This document shows, in pieces, positions 8,161 to 17,094 of a stretch of 64,000 bases of DNA. Numbering within the stretch: position 1 is the first letter of the stretch; each line of letters starts with the position of its first letter. The notes below the pieces were generated by a model, which saw only the letters and a list, made by a program, of their open reading frames with translations, did not search any database and was not told the DNA's origin. The DNA comes from Rugamonas aquatica (lineage in GTDB: Bacteria > Pseudomonadota > Gammaproteobacteria > Burkholderiales > Burkholderiaceae_D), in contig NZ_WHUG01000005.1 in the NCBI RefSeq assembly GCF_009380215.1, positions 186,001-250,000 of the forward strand, read 5' to 3'. The translations under genes and the position numbers were made by a program.

Positions 8161-9741
8161 TTATTGCGACCGTACCCAGCTCAGATAATTGGTGTAGCGC
8201 TGATGCAGATACTTGAGCTTCAGCAGGTCGTCATACAGATGCCCGTACAGCTTGCGGCCCTTGAGCTGCTCGGCCACCAGGCGCTCGATCTTGGTGAGGC
8301 GGGCCAGCGCTTCGCGCTCGGTCAGGCCATCCAGTCCCTTGGCGAACTCGGCGGCGAAGTCGCCAACCGGGTCGCTGCGGTCCAGGTCCAGGCGGTCGTA
8401 GTCGGCGTTGGAGAGGTCGAACAGGCGGCGCAGCCAGCTCAGGCGGTCGGTGCGATAGGCGGCGTTTTCCGGCAGGCCGAAGAACGGCGCGTCCAGGTCC
8501 GGCTGCAACTTGTCGTGCAGGACGAAGGGCAGCACCTGGCGCAGGTCGTCCAGTTCGACTTCGACGTTGCCGCGGAAGTAGGCCAGCGCCTTGGCGTAGA
8601 TCAGCAAGGTCATCAGGTTGCGCACCGAGATGCCGTTGAGGGTCTGGCAGCCCAGGTCCTTCAGGCGATCGCGTCCGGTTTCGGCGGCGACCACCTGGCT
8701 CCAGTCGAAGCCGGACAGGCGCGCCGTATCCTTGGTCATGTATTCGAACTGGCCGCCGGCGGTTTCCAGCAGCTCGAACTGGCTGGTGAAGAATTCCAGC
8801 CGGCGCCGCACCGGCTCCGGCACCAGGATCTCTCGCACCTCGATGCCGATGCGGTCGACCTGCTCCGGCGTGAAGATGATTTCCGGCGGCACCAGTTCCT
8901 CGGGCTTGAGGTTTTCCTCGACGCGCATCAGCAGGTCGCCGAGGAAGCGCGGGTTGAAGGACAGCGCCTGCACGATCACGTCAATACGGTCGCGCAACGC
9001 TTCGATCACCTCGTAGGTGCCGCCGCCCTGGTCGTCGTTGGCGGTTAAGTACCAGGCGGACTCGGGGCACTCGTAGACGTGGTTGAGCACTTCGGCGTAG
9101 TTATCGCCCATCAGCGTCAGCAGCGCGCTTTGGGTGCGGGTCGGGATGCGGTTGTATTCGTCGATGATCTTGACGCGCATGCCCAGCCACGAGCGCCAGG
9201 CGATGCGGATGTCGTCCATGCTTTGCGCGTTGACCAGGTCGGCCGGCAGCGGATTGCCGAGCAGGTCGGCGATGGTCATCTGCGGATGGCCGTGCTGCAT
9301 GCCGCGCTTGACCTCCTTGACGGTGGCGCCGGACAGCACGCCCATCAGGATGGCGCTGGCGGTCTTGCCGCGTCCCGGCCCGCCGACGAACAGGCACTTG
9401 CGGCGCGTGGCGAAGGTCAGCAGCGGCAGCAGCACGAAGCTGGAATAGCTCTGCGCCGAGGGCAGGCTCAGCGTGCGCTTGCTGTCGCCGACCGAATACG
9501 ATTGCGCCGGGCCGTGGTTGTACTCGATGTCATAGTGCGGGCTGATGATGGCGTTGTTGACGATCCAGAAGTAGGCCTGGCGCAGCTTCTCATCCAGCGA
9601 CTGGGTCGCCGCGCCCTCCCCGGTGCCGAGCTTGACCGGCCCCTGATAAAGATCGGCGACATCGAACTGGCGCGGCTTCGGCGCGGCCTTGGGATTGGTG
9701 GGCGCTTTGGAGACGCGCTGGAACAGATTAAATGGAGGCAT
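8161..9741 (-). CDS. MoxR-like AAA+ ATPase
   Basis: 526 aa. Walker A GGPGRGKT (120-127), Walker B with Asp-Glu at 194-195 (VKIIDEYNR), sensor-1 region YLTAND (231-236) and an arginine motif (EALRDRIDV) show an intact AAA+ motor of MoxR type. The N-terminal 100 residues and the long C-terminal helical part are not typical of short MoxR proteins and may bind the neighbouring gene products. It is the first gene of the ATGA-linked series and has its own likely promoter. It probably uses ATP to remodel a target together with the vWA partner. Confidence 0.87.
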   Translation of the reverse strand: MPPFNLFQRVSKAPTNPKAAPKPRQFDVADLYQGPVKLGTGEGAATQSLDEKLRQAYFWIVNNAIISPHYDIEYNHGPAQSYSVGDSKRTLSLPSAQSYSSFVLLPLLTFATRRKCLFVGGPGRGKTASAILMGVLSGATVKEVKRGMQHGHPQMTIADLLGNPLPADLVNAQSMDDIRIAWRSWLGMRVKIIDEYNRIPTRTQSALLTLMGDNYAEVLNHVYECPESAWYLTANDDQGGGTYEVIEALRDRIDVIVQALSFNPRFLGDLLMRVEENLKPEELVPPEIIFTPEQVDRIGIEVREILVPEPVRRRLEFFTSQFELLETAGGQFEYMTKDTARLSGFDWSQVVAAETGRDRLKDLGCQTLNGISVRNLMTLLIYAKALAYFRGNVEVELDDLRQVLPFVLHDKLQPDLDAPFFGLPENAAYRTDRLSWLRRLFDLSNADYDRLDLDRSDPVGDFAAEFAKGLDGLTEREALARLTKIERLVAEQLKGRKLYGHLYDDLLKLKYLHQRYTNYLSWVRSQ

Positions 9742-9776
9742 CTGCGCTGTCCAGTTGGGAAATTGGCAATGCGCAG

Positions 9777-9806
9777 AGTATAGCCGAGGCGGCTTTTTGA
9801 TGTCGT
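9777..9806 (-). promoter_or_regulatory. Possible promoter of the AAA+/vWA operon
   Basis: On the minus strand, ACGACA (9801-9806) and TATACT (9777-9782) are separated by 18 bases, and the ATPase start lies about 36 bases downstream. The -10 is good and the -35 moderate. This would let the six-gene series be expressed separately from the preceding DUF29 gene. Confidence 0.35.
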
Positions 9807-9810
9807 GCGG

Positions 9811-10242
9811 CTAGTCGGGGAAGAAATCGGACGATAGGACTTCCTCAACGTGCCAAGGCAATTCCGCAGGAAATACCTTCAACTGCGTCTGCGCTTCAGC
9901 ATCTCTCGCTGCGCGGCGGTAGGTTTTTTCCAGCCATTGAGGATCGTCGAGCAGCGTCTGCAAACTTGGGCAGTCATCGAGCGCGTCTTCGATGGCCGCA
10001 CGCTGCGTGCGTATGGTGTGGGCCCAACTGGGGCCGCGATGCGATGGCTGGAATTGCCACTTCAGCAGATGGGCAAGCAGGACCACGAACCGGCTGCGCA
10101 GCGCTTTCTTTTCCCGATGGCCCACATCCTCGATCTCCCCGGCGATGTTGTCGATGTCCAGTTGCGACCACTGGCCGCGACGCAGCAAGGCCGCCTGTTG
10201 TTCGGACCAGGCGATGACGTCGTCTTCGTATAAGGTGCCCAT
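9811..10242 (-). CDS. DUF29 family protein (copy 2)
   Basis: 143 aa, clearly paralogous to the protein at 1987-2418: LYEDDVIAWSEQQAALLRRGQW, DIDNIAGEIEDVG, LLAHLLKWQFQP, and a matching C-terminus (EEVLSSDFFPD against RQVLSADYLPS). The function is unknown. It lies 69 bases before the AAA+ gene on the same strand, so the cassette begins and ends with DUF29 genes. A duplication that trapped the operon, or a pair of partner subunits, are both possible. Confidence 0.8.
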   Translation of the reverse strand: MGTLYEDDVIAWSEQQAALLRRGQWSQLDIDNIAGEIEDVGHREKKALRSRFVVLLAHLLKWQFQPSHRGPSWAHTIRTQRAAIEDALDDCPSLQTLLDDPQWLEKTYRRAARDAEAQTQLKVFPAELPWHVEEVLSSDFFPD

Positions 10243-10282
10243 AATCTGGTTTGACCGGGCGCGGCTCTAAAAGTTCAGGACG

Positions 10283-10318
10283 AAAAAAAACCGCCGGGGC
10301 GCTCCGGCGGTTTTTTTT
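10283..10318. terminator. Bidirectional intrinsic terminator between pnp and DUF29
   Basis: A perfect 7-bp GC stem (10291-10297 with 10304-10310, loop GGCGCT) is flanked by A8 on the left and T8 on the right. The A/T arms extend the stem to 15 bp. It follows the pnp stop codon on the minus strand. Confidence 0.9.
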
Positions 10319-10335
10319 GTCGAACGCTTTAAAGC

Positions 10336-12459
10336 TTACTGTGCAGCGGCGGCAGCGGCTTCTTCAGCAGCTGCTTTCATCGACAGTTTCAGACGGCCGC
10401 GGTCGTCGGTTTCCAGAACCTTGACGCGAACTGCCTGGCCTTCTTTCAGGTAGTCGGCAACAGCGTTCACACGCTCGTTGGCGATTTGCGAGATGTGCAG
10501 CAGACCATCTTTACCTGGCATGACTTGTACGATCGCGCCGAAGTCCAGCAGCTTGAGCACAACGCCGTCGTAGGTCTTGCCTACTTCGACCGATGCGGTC
10601 AGTTCTTCGATGCGGCGCTTGGCTTCCTGGCCGGCAGCAGCGTCAACGGAAGCGATGGTGACCACGCCTTCGTCGCTGATGTCGATCTGGGTGCCGGTCT
10701 CTTCGGTCAGGGCGCGGATGACTGCGCCGCCTTTGCCGATGACGTCACGGATCTTTTCTGGGTTGATCTTGATGGTGATCAGGCGCGGTGCGAAGTCCGA
10801 CAGTTCGGTCTTCACGTGCGGCATGGCTTTCTGCATTTCGCCCAGGATGTGCTCGCGGCCTTCTTTGGCTTGCGCCAGCGCCACTTGCATGATTTCCTTG
10901 GTGATGCCCATGATCTTGATGTCCATCTGCAGCGCGGTGATACCGTTGCGGGTACCGGCTACTTTGAAGTCCATGTCGCCCAGGTGATCTTCATCGCCCA
11001 GGATGTCCGACAGCACGGCGAACTTGCCGCCTTCCTTGATCAGGCCCATCGCGATACCGGCGACGTGCTCTTTCATTGGAACGCCGGCATCCATCAGCGC
11101 CAGGCAGCCGCCGCAGACCGAAGCCATCGACGACGAACCGTTCGATTCGGTGATTTCCGACACCAGACGCACGGAGTAGCTGAACTCTTCCGGCGATGGC
11201 AGTGCGGCGATCAGCGCGCGCTTGGCCAGACGGCCGTGGCCGATTTCGCGGCGCTTAGGCGTGCCGACGCGGCCGGTTTCGCCGGTGGCGAACGGTGGCA
11301 TGTTGTAGTGCAGCATGAAGGAGTCGGTGAACTCGCCCATCAGCGCGTCGATCTTCTGGCTGTCGCGTGCGGTGCCCAGGGTGGCAACCACCAGCGCCTG
11401 CGTTTCGCCGCGGGTGAACAGCGCCGAACCGTGGGTGCGTGGCAGTACCGAGGTGCGGATCGAGATCGGACGGACGGTGCGGGTGTCGCGGCCGTCGATA
11501 CGTGGCTCGCCGTCCAGGATCTGGGTACGGACGATCTTGGCTTCCATGTCGAACAGGATGTTGTTCACTTCGGCTGCGTCGACTGGCGCGGCGCCGGCAG
11601 CGGCGGCTTCAGCGGACAGGTCGGCCAGCACTTCGCTGGTGGCGGCCTTCAGCTTGGCGGTACGCTCTTGCTTGTCTTTGGTCTGGTAGGCTTCGTTGAT
11701 TTTGCTCGATGCGAAATGCGCAACGCGGCCGATCAGCGCTTCGTTCTTCGCTGGTGGCACCCATTCAACTTCAGGCTTGCCGCCGTCGCGTACCAGGTCG
11801 TGGATCGCGTCGATGACTGCTTTCATTTCGGTGTGGCCGAACACCACGGCGCCCAGCATGATTTCTTCGGACAGCTGCTGCGCTTCCGATTCCACCATCA
11901 GCACGGCGGTTTCGGTACCGGCGACAACCAGATCCATCTGCGAGGTCTTCAGTTGTTCAACGGTAGGGTTCAGGATGTACTGGCCGTTGGCGTAGCCGAC
12001 GCGCGCTGCGCCGACCGGGCCGTTGAACGGTACGCCCGACACGCACAGGGCGGCCGATGCGCCGATCATGGCGGCGATGTCTGGATCGATTTCCGGGTTG
12101 ACCGACAGCACGTGAATGATGACTTGCACTTCATTCAGGTAGCCTTCCGGGAACAGCGGACGGATAGGACGGTCGATCAGGCGGGAAGTCAGGGTTTCTT
12201 TTTCCGAAGGACGACCTTCACGCTTGAAGAAACCGCCCGGGATTTTACCGGCAGCATAGGTTTTTTCAACGTAGTCGACGGTCAGCGGGAAGAAGTCCTG
12301 GCCTGGCTTGGCGTCTTTGCGTGCGACGACAGTAGCCAGAACCACGGTATCTTCAATCGATACCATGACTGCACCGGAGGCCTGGCGAGCGATCTCGCCG
12401 GTTTCCAGCGTCACGGTGTGTTGACCGTACTGGAAGGTTTTCGTAACTTTATTAAACAT
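10336..12459 (-). CDS. pnp: Polynucleotide phosphorylase
   Basis: 707 aa, full length for the family. It is a trimeric phosphorolytic 3'-5' exoribonuclease of the RNA degradosome. The order is RNase PH domain 1, helical linker, RNase PH domain 2 (from about residue 320: [26 protein letters not shown]), then KH ([20 protein letters not shown]) and S1 ([20 protein letters not shown]) RNA-binding domains. The C-terminus is an Ala/Glu-rich tail. It lies downstream of rpsO, the usual order, with a hairpin between them. Confidence 0.97.
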   Translation of the reverse strand: MFNKVTKTFQYGQHTVTLETGEIARQASGAVMVSIEDTVVLATVVARKDAKPGQDFFPLTVDYVEKTYAAGKIPGGFFKREGRPSEKETLTSRLIDRPIRPLFPEGYLNEVQVIIHVLSVNPEIDPDIAAMIGASAALCVSGVPFNGPVGAARVGYANGQYILNPTVEQLKTSQMDLVVAGTETAVLMVESEAQQLSEEIMLGAVVFGHTEMKAVIDAIHDLVRDGGKPEVEWVPPAKNEALIGRVAHFASSKINEAYQTKDKQERTAKLKAATSEVLADLSAEAAAAGAAPVDAAEVNNILFDMEAKIVRTQILDGEPRIDGRDTRTVRPISIRTSVLPRTHGSALFTRGETQALVVATLGTARDSQKIDALMGEFTDSFMLHYNMPPFATGETGRVGTPKRREIGHGRLAKRALIAALPSPEEFSYSVRLVSEITESNGSSSMASVCGGCLALMDAGVPMKEHVAGIAMGLIKEGGKFAVLSDILGDEDHLGDMDFKVAGTRNGITALQMDIKIMGITKEIMQVALAQAKEGREHILGEMQKAMPHVKTELSDFAPRLITIKINPEKIRDVIGKGGAVIRALTEETGTQIDISDEGVVTIASVDAAAGQEAKRRIEELTASVEVGKTYDGVVLKLLDFGAIVQVMPGKDGLLHISQIANERVNAVADYLKEGQAVRVKVLETDDRGRLKLSMKAAAEEAAAAAAQ

Positions 12460-12517
12460 GGGTAATCCCTTTCTATTTGCCGACAGATTTTCAGGGGCTG
12501 TCGTTCACCTCACCACA

Positions 12518-12533
12518 GACGGCATGCGCCGTC
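12518..12533 (-). promoter_or_regulatory. Small hairpin in the pnp leader
   Basis: GACGGC and GCCGTC pair around a 4-base loop, about 60 bases before the pnp start. In enterobacteria the pnp leader is folded, cut by RNase III and autoregulated; a similar role here is only a guess. Confidence 0.25.
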
Positions 12534-12620
12534 TTTACTGCAACTGCTAAAACCCAGGAATTCCATGTCGCACTGCCAAGACGCTATTCCGCTTGGCAAG
12601 TTTTCCCGGCAAAAATGACA

Positions 12621-12654
12621 AAATGCCCGCGTCAGCAAACTGGCGCAGGCATTT
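12621..12654 (-). terminator. Hairpin between rpsO and pnp
   Basis: AAATGCC (12621-12627) pairs with GGCATTT (12648-12654), and the inner bases pair in part around a small loop. On the minus strand the stem is followed by TTGTCATTTTT. It sits 26 bases after the rpsO stop and probably ends or attenuates rpsO transcription, with partial readthrough into pnp. Confidence 0.65.
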
Positions 12655-12679
12655 CGATTAAGCCGGATGACGCAAAAAA

Positions 12680-12949
12680 TTACTTACGCAGACCCAGTTT
12701 AGCGATCAGATCGCGATAACGGGTAGCATCTTTGCCCTTCAGGTAGGACAGCAGGCTCTTACGACGGTTAACCATCATAATCAGACCACGACGCGAGTGG
12801 TGATCCTTGCTGTGTGCCTTGAAGTGGCCGTTCAATTCGTTGATGCGTGCGGTCAGCAGCGCAACTTGAACTTCTGGGGAGCCGGTGTCTTTTTGACCAC
12901 GGGCGTTGTCCGCGATGATCGCGGCTTTGTTGATGTTTTCTACGGTCAT
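12680..12949 (-). CDS. rpsO: 30S ribosomal protein S15
   Basis: 89 aa, the normal S15 length. The start is the ATG at 12947-12949 ([18 protein letters not shown]); an upstream in-frame extension gives a non-family N-terminus and is rejected. The core RNA-binding sequence ([41 protein letters not shown]) is intact. S15 binds the 16S rRNA central domain early in 30S assembly and in other bacteria represses its own mRNA. pnp follows downstream. Confidence 0.97.
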   Translation of the reverse strand: MTVENINKAAIIADNARGQKDTGSPEVQVALLTARINELNGHFKAHSKDHHSRRGLIMMVNRRKSLLSYLKGKDATRYRDLIAKLGLRK

Positions 12950-13117
12950 GATATTTACCTTTAACATGCGGTGCGCGGAGTCTGAACCCTGCACACCGTG
13001 AACTTCAAAAAAAACTGATCCGAAGACCAGACCCGGAAGTATAGCGGAAAATCCCCCGCATGTATCCTGTGTTGGCTACAATTCTTCTATCTTTCCAGTC
13101 TTACAGAGGGGTTCGTC

Positions 13118-13606
13118 ATGAAAAAACTGATATTTGTGGCAATGTTGCCGGTTGTATTGAGCGCTTGCGCCGGCATGGGTACCCCTCCCCTGACGGCCGG
13201 CGAACCCGCCGACGCGGTCAAAGCCAAACTGGGCCAGCCCACCGGCACCTACGCCAACGGCGCCGACACCATGCTCGAATACGCCGGCGGACCGTTCGGC
13301 CAGTACACCCACATGGCCCGCATAGGCCCGGACGGCAAGCTGATTTCCTTCGAACAGGTGCTCAGCAGCGAGAAGTTCGCCACCGTCAAGCCGCGCAAGG
13401 ACAACAAGCAAACCATCCTCAGCACCTTCGGCAAGCCGGCCCAGCAGGTGCACTACGCCAGCGTCGACGGCGATGTGTGGGTTTACCGCTACAAGGAGCA
13501 GAACGTCTGGGATTCCGTGATGCATGTGGAATTCGACCGCAACGGCATCGTCCAGGCCATGGTCAACGGTCCGGACCCGGAACGGGAATCGCGCCGCGGC
13601 CGTTAA
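13118..13606 (+). CDS. Small outer-membrane type lipoprotein, function unknown
   Basis: 162 aa. The lipobox LSAC (Cys at 17) after a short hydrophobic signal marks it for lipidation. The first repeat-like part (GEPADAVKAKLGQPTGTY) and the second (TILSTFGKPAQQVHY) resemble the BamE/SmpA-type tandem fold, which often gives weak family hits. The C-terminus is basic (ERESRRGR). There is no operon partner. An SmpA/OmlA-like assignment is tentative. Confidence 0.75.
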   Translation: MKKLIFVAMLPVVLSACAGMGTPPLTAGEPADAVKAKLGQPTGTYANGADTMLEYAGGPFGQYTHMARIGPDGKLISFEQVLSSEKFATVKPRKDNKQTILSTFGKPAQQVHYASVDGDVWVYRYKEQNVWDSVMHVEFDRNGIVQAMVNGPDPERESRRGR

Positions 13607-13718
13607 AAATGTAGCAAAGATACACAAACACAATCCCTCATCGCGAGGATATTCCCCATTTTTGTAGCCAAACTACTTTTTCAAGTAGATAATACGCCAA
13701 CAAAAATGGAGATCCCCC

Positions 13719-15044
13719 ATGCATGCAAAAGTGAAACCGGCCGCGCCGGCACAAAAGCCCAAGCTGTCGTTCTGGGCCATCTGGAACATGAGTTTCGGTT
13801 TCCTCGGCATCCAGGCCGGCTTCGCCCTCCAGCAAAGCAACGTTCCCCGCATCTTCCAGACCATGGGCGCCGAGCTCGACAAGATCGGCTTTCTGATGAC
13901 CGCAGCGCCGCTGGCCGGCCTGCTGGTGCAACCCATCATCGGCTACCTGAGCGACCGCACCTGGGGCCGCTGGGGCCGTCGCCGCCCCTACTTCTTCATC
14001 GGCGCCGTGCTGGCCACGCTGGCGATGCTGGGCTTGCCGAACGCCACGGTGTTATGGACCGCCGCCGCCATGCTGCTGGTGCTCGACGTGGCGATCAATA
14101 TTTCGATGGAACCGTTCCGCGCCTTCGTCGGCGACCTGCTGCCGAAAGAACAGCTGACCACCGGCTACGCCGTGCAGACCTTCTTCATCGGCGTGGGCGC
14201 GGTGGGCGCCTCGGCCCTGCCGTGGGTGCTGACGCACTGGTTCGACGTGGCCAACACCGCCGCCGCCGGCAAGACGCCGGACTCGGTGGTCTACGCCTTC
14301 TACATCGGCGGCGCGATCTACCTGGCGGCCGTGCTGTGGACCGTGCTGCGCACCCGCGAATACTCGCCAGAGCAGCTCAGTGAATTCCATCCCGAGCCGG
14401 AACAGGCGGCGCCGGCATCGACCGGCGTGCGCGGCTTTATCAGCGACTACCTCAACATGCCGAAGATCATGGTGCAGTTGTCGCTGGTGCAGTTCTTCAC
14501 CTGGTTCACCTGGTTCTCGATGTGGACCTACGGCACGGCCACACTGACCCAGCACATCTATCACGCCACCGACACCACCTCCGCGCTGTACAACGAAGGC
14601 GCCAACTGGTGGGGCGTGTGCGGCGCCGTCTACAACGCGGCCTCGATCGCCTTCGCCTTCGTGCTGCCGCTGATCGCCGCGCGCACCAGCCGCAAGACCG
14701 CGCATGCGCTGGCACTGGCCGTCGGCGGACTGAGCTTCGTCTCGATCTACTTCATCACCTCGCCGATGATGTTGCTGCTGTCGTTTGCCGGCGTCGGGCT
14801 GGCGTGGGCCAGCACCTTGTCGATGCCCTATGCCATCCTCGCGGGAAAAATACCGGCGAAGAAAATGGGCATGTTCATGGGCATGTTCAATATGTCGATC
14901 GTGATTCCGCAGGTGGTGTCCGGCGTCTGCCTGGGCTACTTCCTGACGCATGTGTTCAACGGCAGCGCCGTGATGATGATGGTGCTGGGCGGGCTGTCGA
15001 TGTTGATCGCCGCCGCGCTGGCCCTGCGCGTCGAGGAAGACTAG
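13719..15044 (+). CDS. SLC45/GPH-like MFS sugar transporter
   Basis: 441 aa with about 12 hydrophobic segments. It carries the MFS loop motif GYLSDRTWGRWGRRRPYF between helices 2 and 3, a form characteristic of the sucrose/maltose:proton symporter group (SLC45, plant SUT-like). It is expected to bring a disaccharide across the inner membrane. No glycosidase, kinase or regulator of sugar use is adjacent. The outer-membrane barrel gene follows after 101 bases on the same strand and may provide outer-membrane passage, though the pairing is not proven. Confidence 0.8.
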   Translation: MHAKVKPAAPAQKPKLSFWAIWNMSFGFLGIQAGFALQQSNVPRIFQTMGAELDKIGFLMTAAPLAGLLVQPIIGYLSDRTWGRWGRRRPYFFIGAVLATLAMLGLPNATVLWTAAAMLLVLDVAINISMEPFRAFVGDLLPKEQLTTGYAVQTFFIGVGAVGASALPWVLTHWFDVANTAAAGKTPDSVVYAFYIGGAIYLAAVLWTVLRTREYSPEQLSEFHPEPEQAAPASTGVRGFISDYLNMPKIMVQLSLVQFFTWFTWFSMWTYGTATLTQHIYHATDTTSALYNEGANWWGVCGAVYNAASIAFAFVLPLIAARTSRKTAHALALAVGGLSFVSIYFITSPMMLLLSFAGVGLAWASTLSMPYAILAGKIPAKKMGMFMGMFNMSIVIPQVVSGVCLGYFLTHVFNGSAVMMMVLGGLSMLIAAALALRVEED

Positions 15045-15145
15045 TAGGAACAGTCCCACGCGCAGTATGGGAGTGCACCGACGTAAAACGCCATGACCGA
15101 TTGCTAAGATTCCGGCATTCAATTGCCAACCAATCGGAGCACTAC

Positions 15146-15958
15146 ATGTCCTTACGCACGCCCCCGGCACGCCACGCCATCTACGCCGCCTCCCTGCTCG
15201 CGCTGAGCACCGTCACCGCACTGGCCTGGGCCGATCCATCGCCCGCGCTGGACCGCGCCAGCGTATCGGTCGGCGCGTTCTACGCCGACCCGCGCATCAA
15301 CTACGAAGGCGACACCAACTACGGCCACATCGACAGCGGCAGCTACAAGCCCGATCACGCGACGCTGCCGCGCGTGAAGGCGCAGCTGTTGCTGGGCGAT
15401 ACGCAGGGCCTTGACTTCGATTACTACAACTACAGCAAGACCTACAATCCCAGCTTAAGCGGCAGCACCAACCGCAACGGCATTCCGCTGACCGGCAACG
15501 GCAAGCTGAACGCCAAGCTGAAACTGGACCTGGCCAACCTGGCCTACAAATGGTGGCTGGGCAGCGGCAATGATGTGTTCGGCATTGGCGTCGGCGCGGC
15601 CTACTACCGCGCGCGCATCGACGGCACCGCCAGCGGCGTGCTGAACGGCGTGGCCGGCAATGCCAGTTATTCGGAAAGCGAAAACGCCTACGCGCCCTTG
15701 CTGGAACTGGGCTGGCGCCACGCGTTCTCGCAGAATGTGCGCATGTATGTGGACGCCAGCGGCATCAAGAAGAACGGCGGCAGCATCCAGGGCCACATCT
15801 ACGGCGGCGCCATCGGCGTGGAATGGTATCCGACGCCGGCGGTCGGCGTGGTGGCGGAATACAGCGCCTCCAAGATCAGCCTGCATCGCGAGCGGGATGC
15901 CATGGATGTCAATGTTCGCCTGAACGGGCCGGCGGCCTACGTCAAGCTGCGCTTCTAA
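15146..15958 (+). CDS. Outer-membrane beta-barrel protein
   Basis: 270 aa. The start at 15146 has GGAG five bases upstream and is followed by a signal peptide ending about ALAWA. The mature part has alternating amphipathic strands rich in Tyr and Gly and ends in an aromatic residue (YVKLRF), the C-terminal signature recognised by the BAM machinery. It may be an 8- to 12-strand porin-like or surface barrel; no closer family is recognised. Its stop codon overlaps 17 bases of the convergent ArsR gene. Confidence 0.75.
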   Translation: MSLRTPPARHAIYAASLLALSTVTALAWADPSPALDRASVSVGAFYADPRINYEGDTNYGHIDSGSYKPDHATLPRVKAQLLLGDTQGLDFDYYNYSKTYNPSLSGSTNRNGIPLTGNGKLNAKLKLDLANLAYKWWLGSGNDVFGIGVGAAYYRARIDGTASGVLNGVAGNASYSESENAYAPLLELGWRHAFSQNVRMYVDASGIKKNGGSIQGHIYGGAIGVEWYPTPAVGVVAEYSASKISLHRERDAMDVNVRLNGPAAYVKLRF

Positions 15959-16640
15959 GCCAGGCGGGCAGTTCGGTCTTGCCGCGCGCCGACACCGACA
16001 GCGCGCGGCTGTCATCGCTGCGGCGCAGCCAACCGCGCTCGACGAAGTTGTCGAGCAGCGCCACGGCCAGCGGCCCGGCAAAGTGATCGCGGCGTTCGGA
16101 CCAGTCGACGCAGCCATACAATTGCCGCTGCGCCGTCGCGCCTGCCGGCAGCACGATGCCCAACTCGCGCATCCGCGCTTCGCCTGCCGGCGTGAGCGGG
16201 TACTCGTGGCCGTCGCCCTCTCCCGCTTTAACCCAGCCGTTGTCGACAAAGCAGCGGCACAGATCCACGCCCAGCACGCCGGCCAGATGGCCGTAGCAAC
16301 TGCGCGCATGACGCAGGCCGCGCATGGCCGGCGCCTGCCAGCGCGTGGTCTCGGGCAGCGCGCCATCGGCGACGCGCAGCAAGGCTTCCAGCGCATGGGC
16401 GACGTTGCCGTCGGCCAGCATGTAGTAGCGGTGGCGGCCTTGCGCGCGCACCCGTGCGAGGTTTTCGTCGACCAGCAGCTTCAGGTGCTGCGACGCGGTC
16501 GGCGCGGACACGCCGGCGTGCTGCGCCAGATCGGTGGCCGTGTAGAAGCGGCCATCGAGCAAGCGCGACAGCATCAGCGCGCGGGTCGGGTCGCCGATCG
16601 CGGCGGCCACGCGGGCGAAGCGCGGTTGCGGCGTGCTCAT
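15942..16640 (-). CDS. ArsR family winged-helix regulator with C-terminal extension
   Basis: 232 aa. The first 90 residues are an ArsR-type winged helix (IGDPTRALMLSRLLDGR, ATDLAQHAGVSAPTASQHLKLLVDENL, GRHRYYML). The remaining 140 residues form a ligand- or partner-binding extension with several Cys (SCYGHLAGVLGVDLCRCF) that could sense metal, thiol or oxidant. It is coupled by ATGA overlap to the upstream monooxygenase-fold gene, which it probably regulates. Confidence 0.85.
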   Translation of the reverse strand: MSTPQPRFARVAAAIGDPTRALMLSRLLDGRFYTATDLAQHAGVSAPTASQHLKLLVDENLARVRAQGRHRYYMLADGNVAHALEALLRVADGALPETTRWQAPAMRGLRHARSCYGHLAGVLGVDLCRCFVDNGWVKAGEGDGHEYPLTPAGEARMRELGIVLPAGATAQRQLYGCVDWSERRDHFAGPLAVALLDNFVERGWLRRSDDSRALSVSARGKTELPAWLRSAA

Positions 16641-16984
16641 CGTGCGGCCACCGGTGGGTGATAAGGCGGCGCTTCGTCGCGCTCCATCAAGCCGTAATCG
16701 CGGATGACGCTCGCCACGCGCAGGCGGTAGTTGTCGAACACACCGGCGCGGCCGGCGCTTTGCGCCTCGCGATGCTGCTCTTGCTCGCGCCAGGCGCGCA
16801 CCGCATCCTCGTCGCGCCAGAACGACAGCGACAACAGCTTGCCGGGCGGCTTCAGGCTTTCAAACCGTTCGATGGAAATGAAGCCGTCTATCTTTTCCAG
16901 CAACGGCGCCAACTGGGCGGCGCGGTCGAGATATTCGGCATAGCCTTCGGTGCTGGGGATGACTTCGAATATCACGGCGATCAT
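16637..16984 (-). CDS. Antibiotic biosynthesis monooxygenase (ABM) fold protein
   Basis: 115 aa. The ATG at 16984 has a clear ribosome site (AGGAG), which decides against longer frames. MIAVIFEVIPSTEGYAEYLDRAAQLAPLLEKIDGFISIERFES and the later SFWRDEDAVRAWREQEQH are typical of the dimeric ABM ferredoxin-like fold, which includes quinol oxidases and haem-degrading enzymes. There are no haem-ligand residues I can assign with confidence. It is cotranscribed with the ArsR regulator, suggesting a stress- or quinone-response pair. Confidence 0.8.
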   Translation of the reverse strand: MIAVIFEVIPSTEGYAEYLDRAAQLAPLLEKIDGFISIERFESLKPPGKLLSLSFWRDEDAVRAWREQEQHREAQSAGRAGVFDNYRLRVASVIRDYGLMERDEAPPYHPPVAAR

Positions 16985-17094
16985 GTGGAGCTCCTGGGAA
17001 AAAAAGGCGTTGGCGGCATTGCAGTCGACAAGATAGCTGTTTGAATCAGCGCATGCTTCGGCGTGGAGCGAAGTATGCGCTGCCTCCGCATCAA

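Noticed and set aside
9786..9800. Plus-strand mini-terminator AGCCG/CGGCT with T5 near 9.79 kb
   Set aside because: No plus-strand transcription unit ends here and the 5-bp stem is weak; it lies within the spacer of the proposed minus-strand promoter.
10486..12465. A long plus-strand frame opposite pnp
   Set aside because: pnp is certain and the antisense product has no protein-like composition.
14522..15145. N-terminal extension of the outer-membrane barrel gene
   Set aside because: This part is an out-of-frame copy of the MFS gene; the start at 15146 has a ribosome site and signal peptide.
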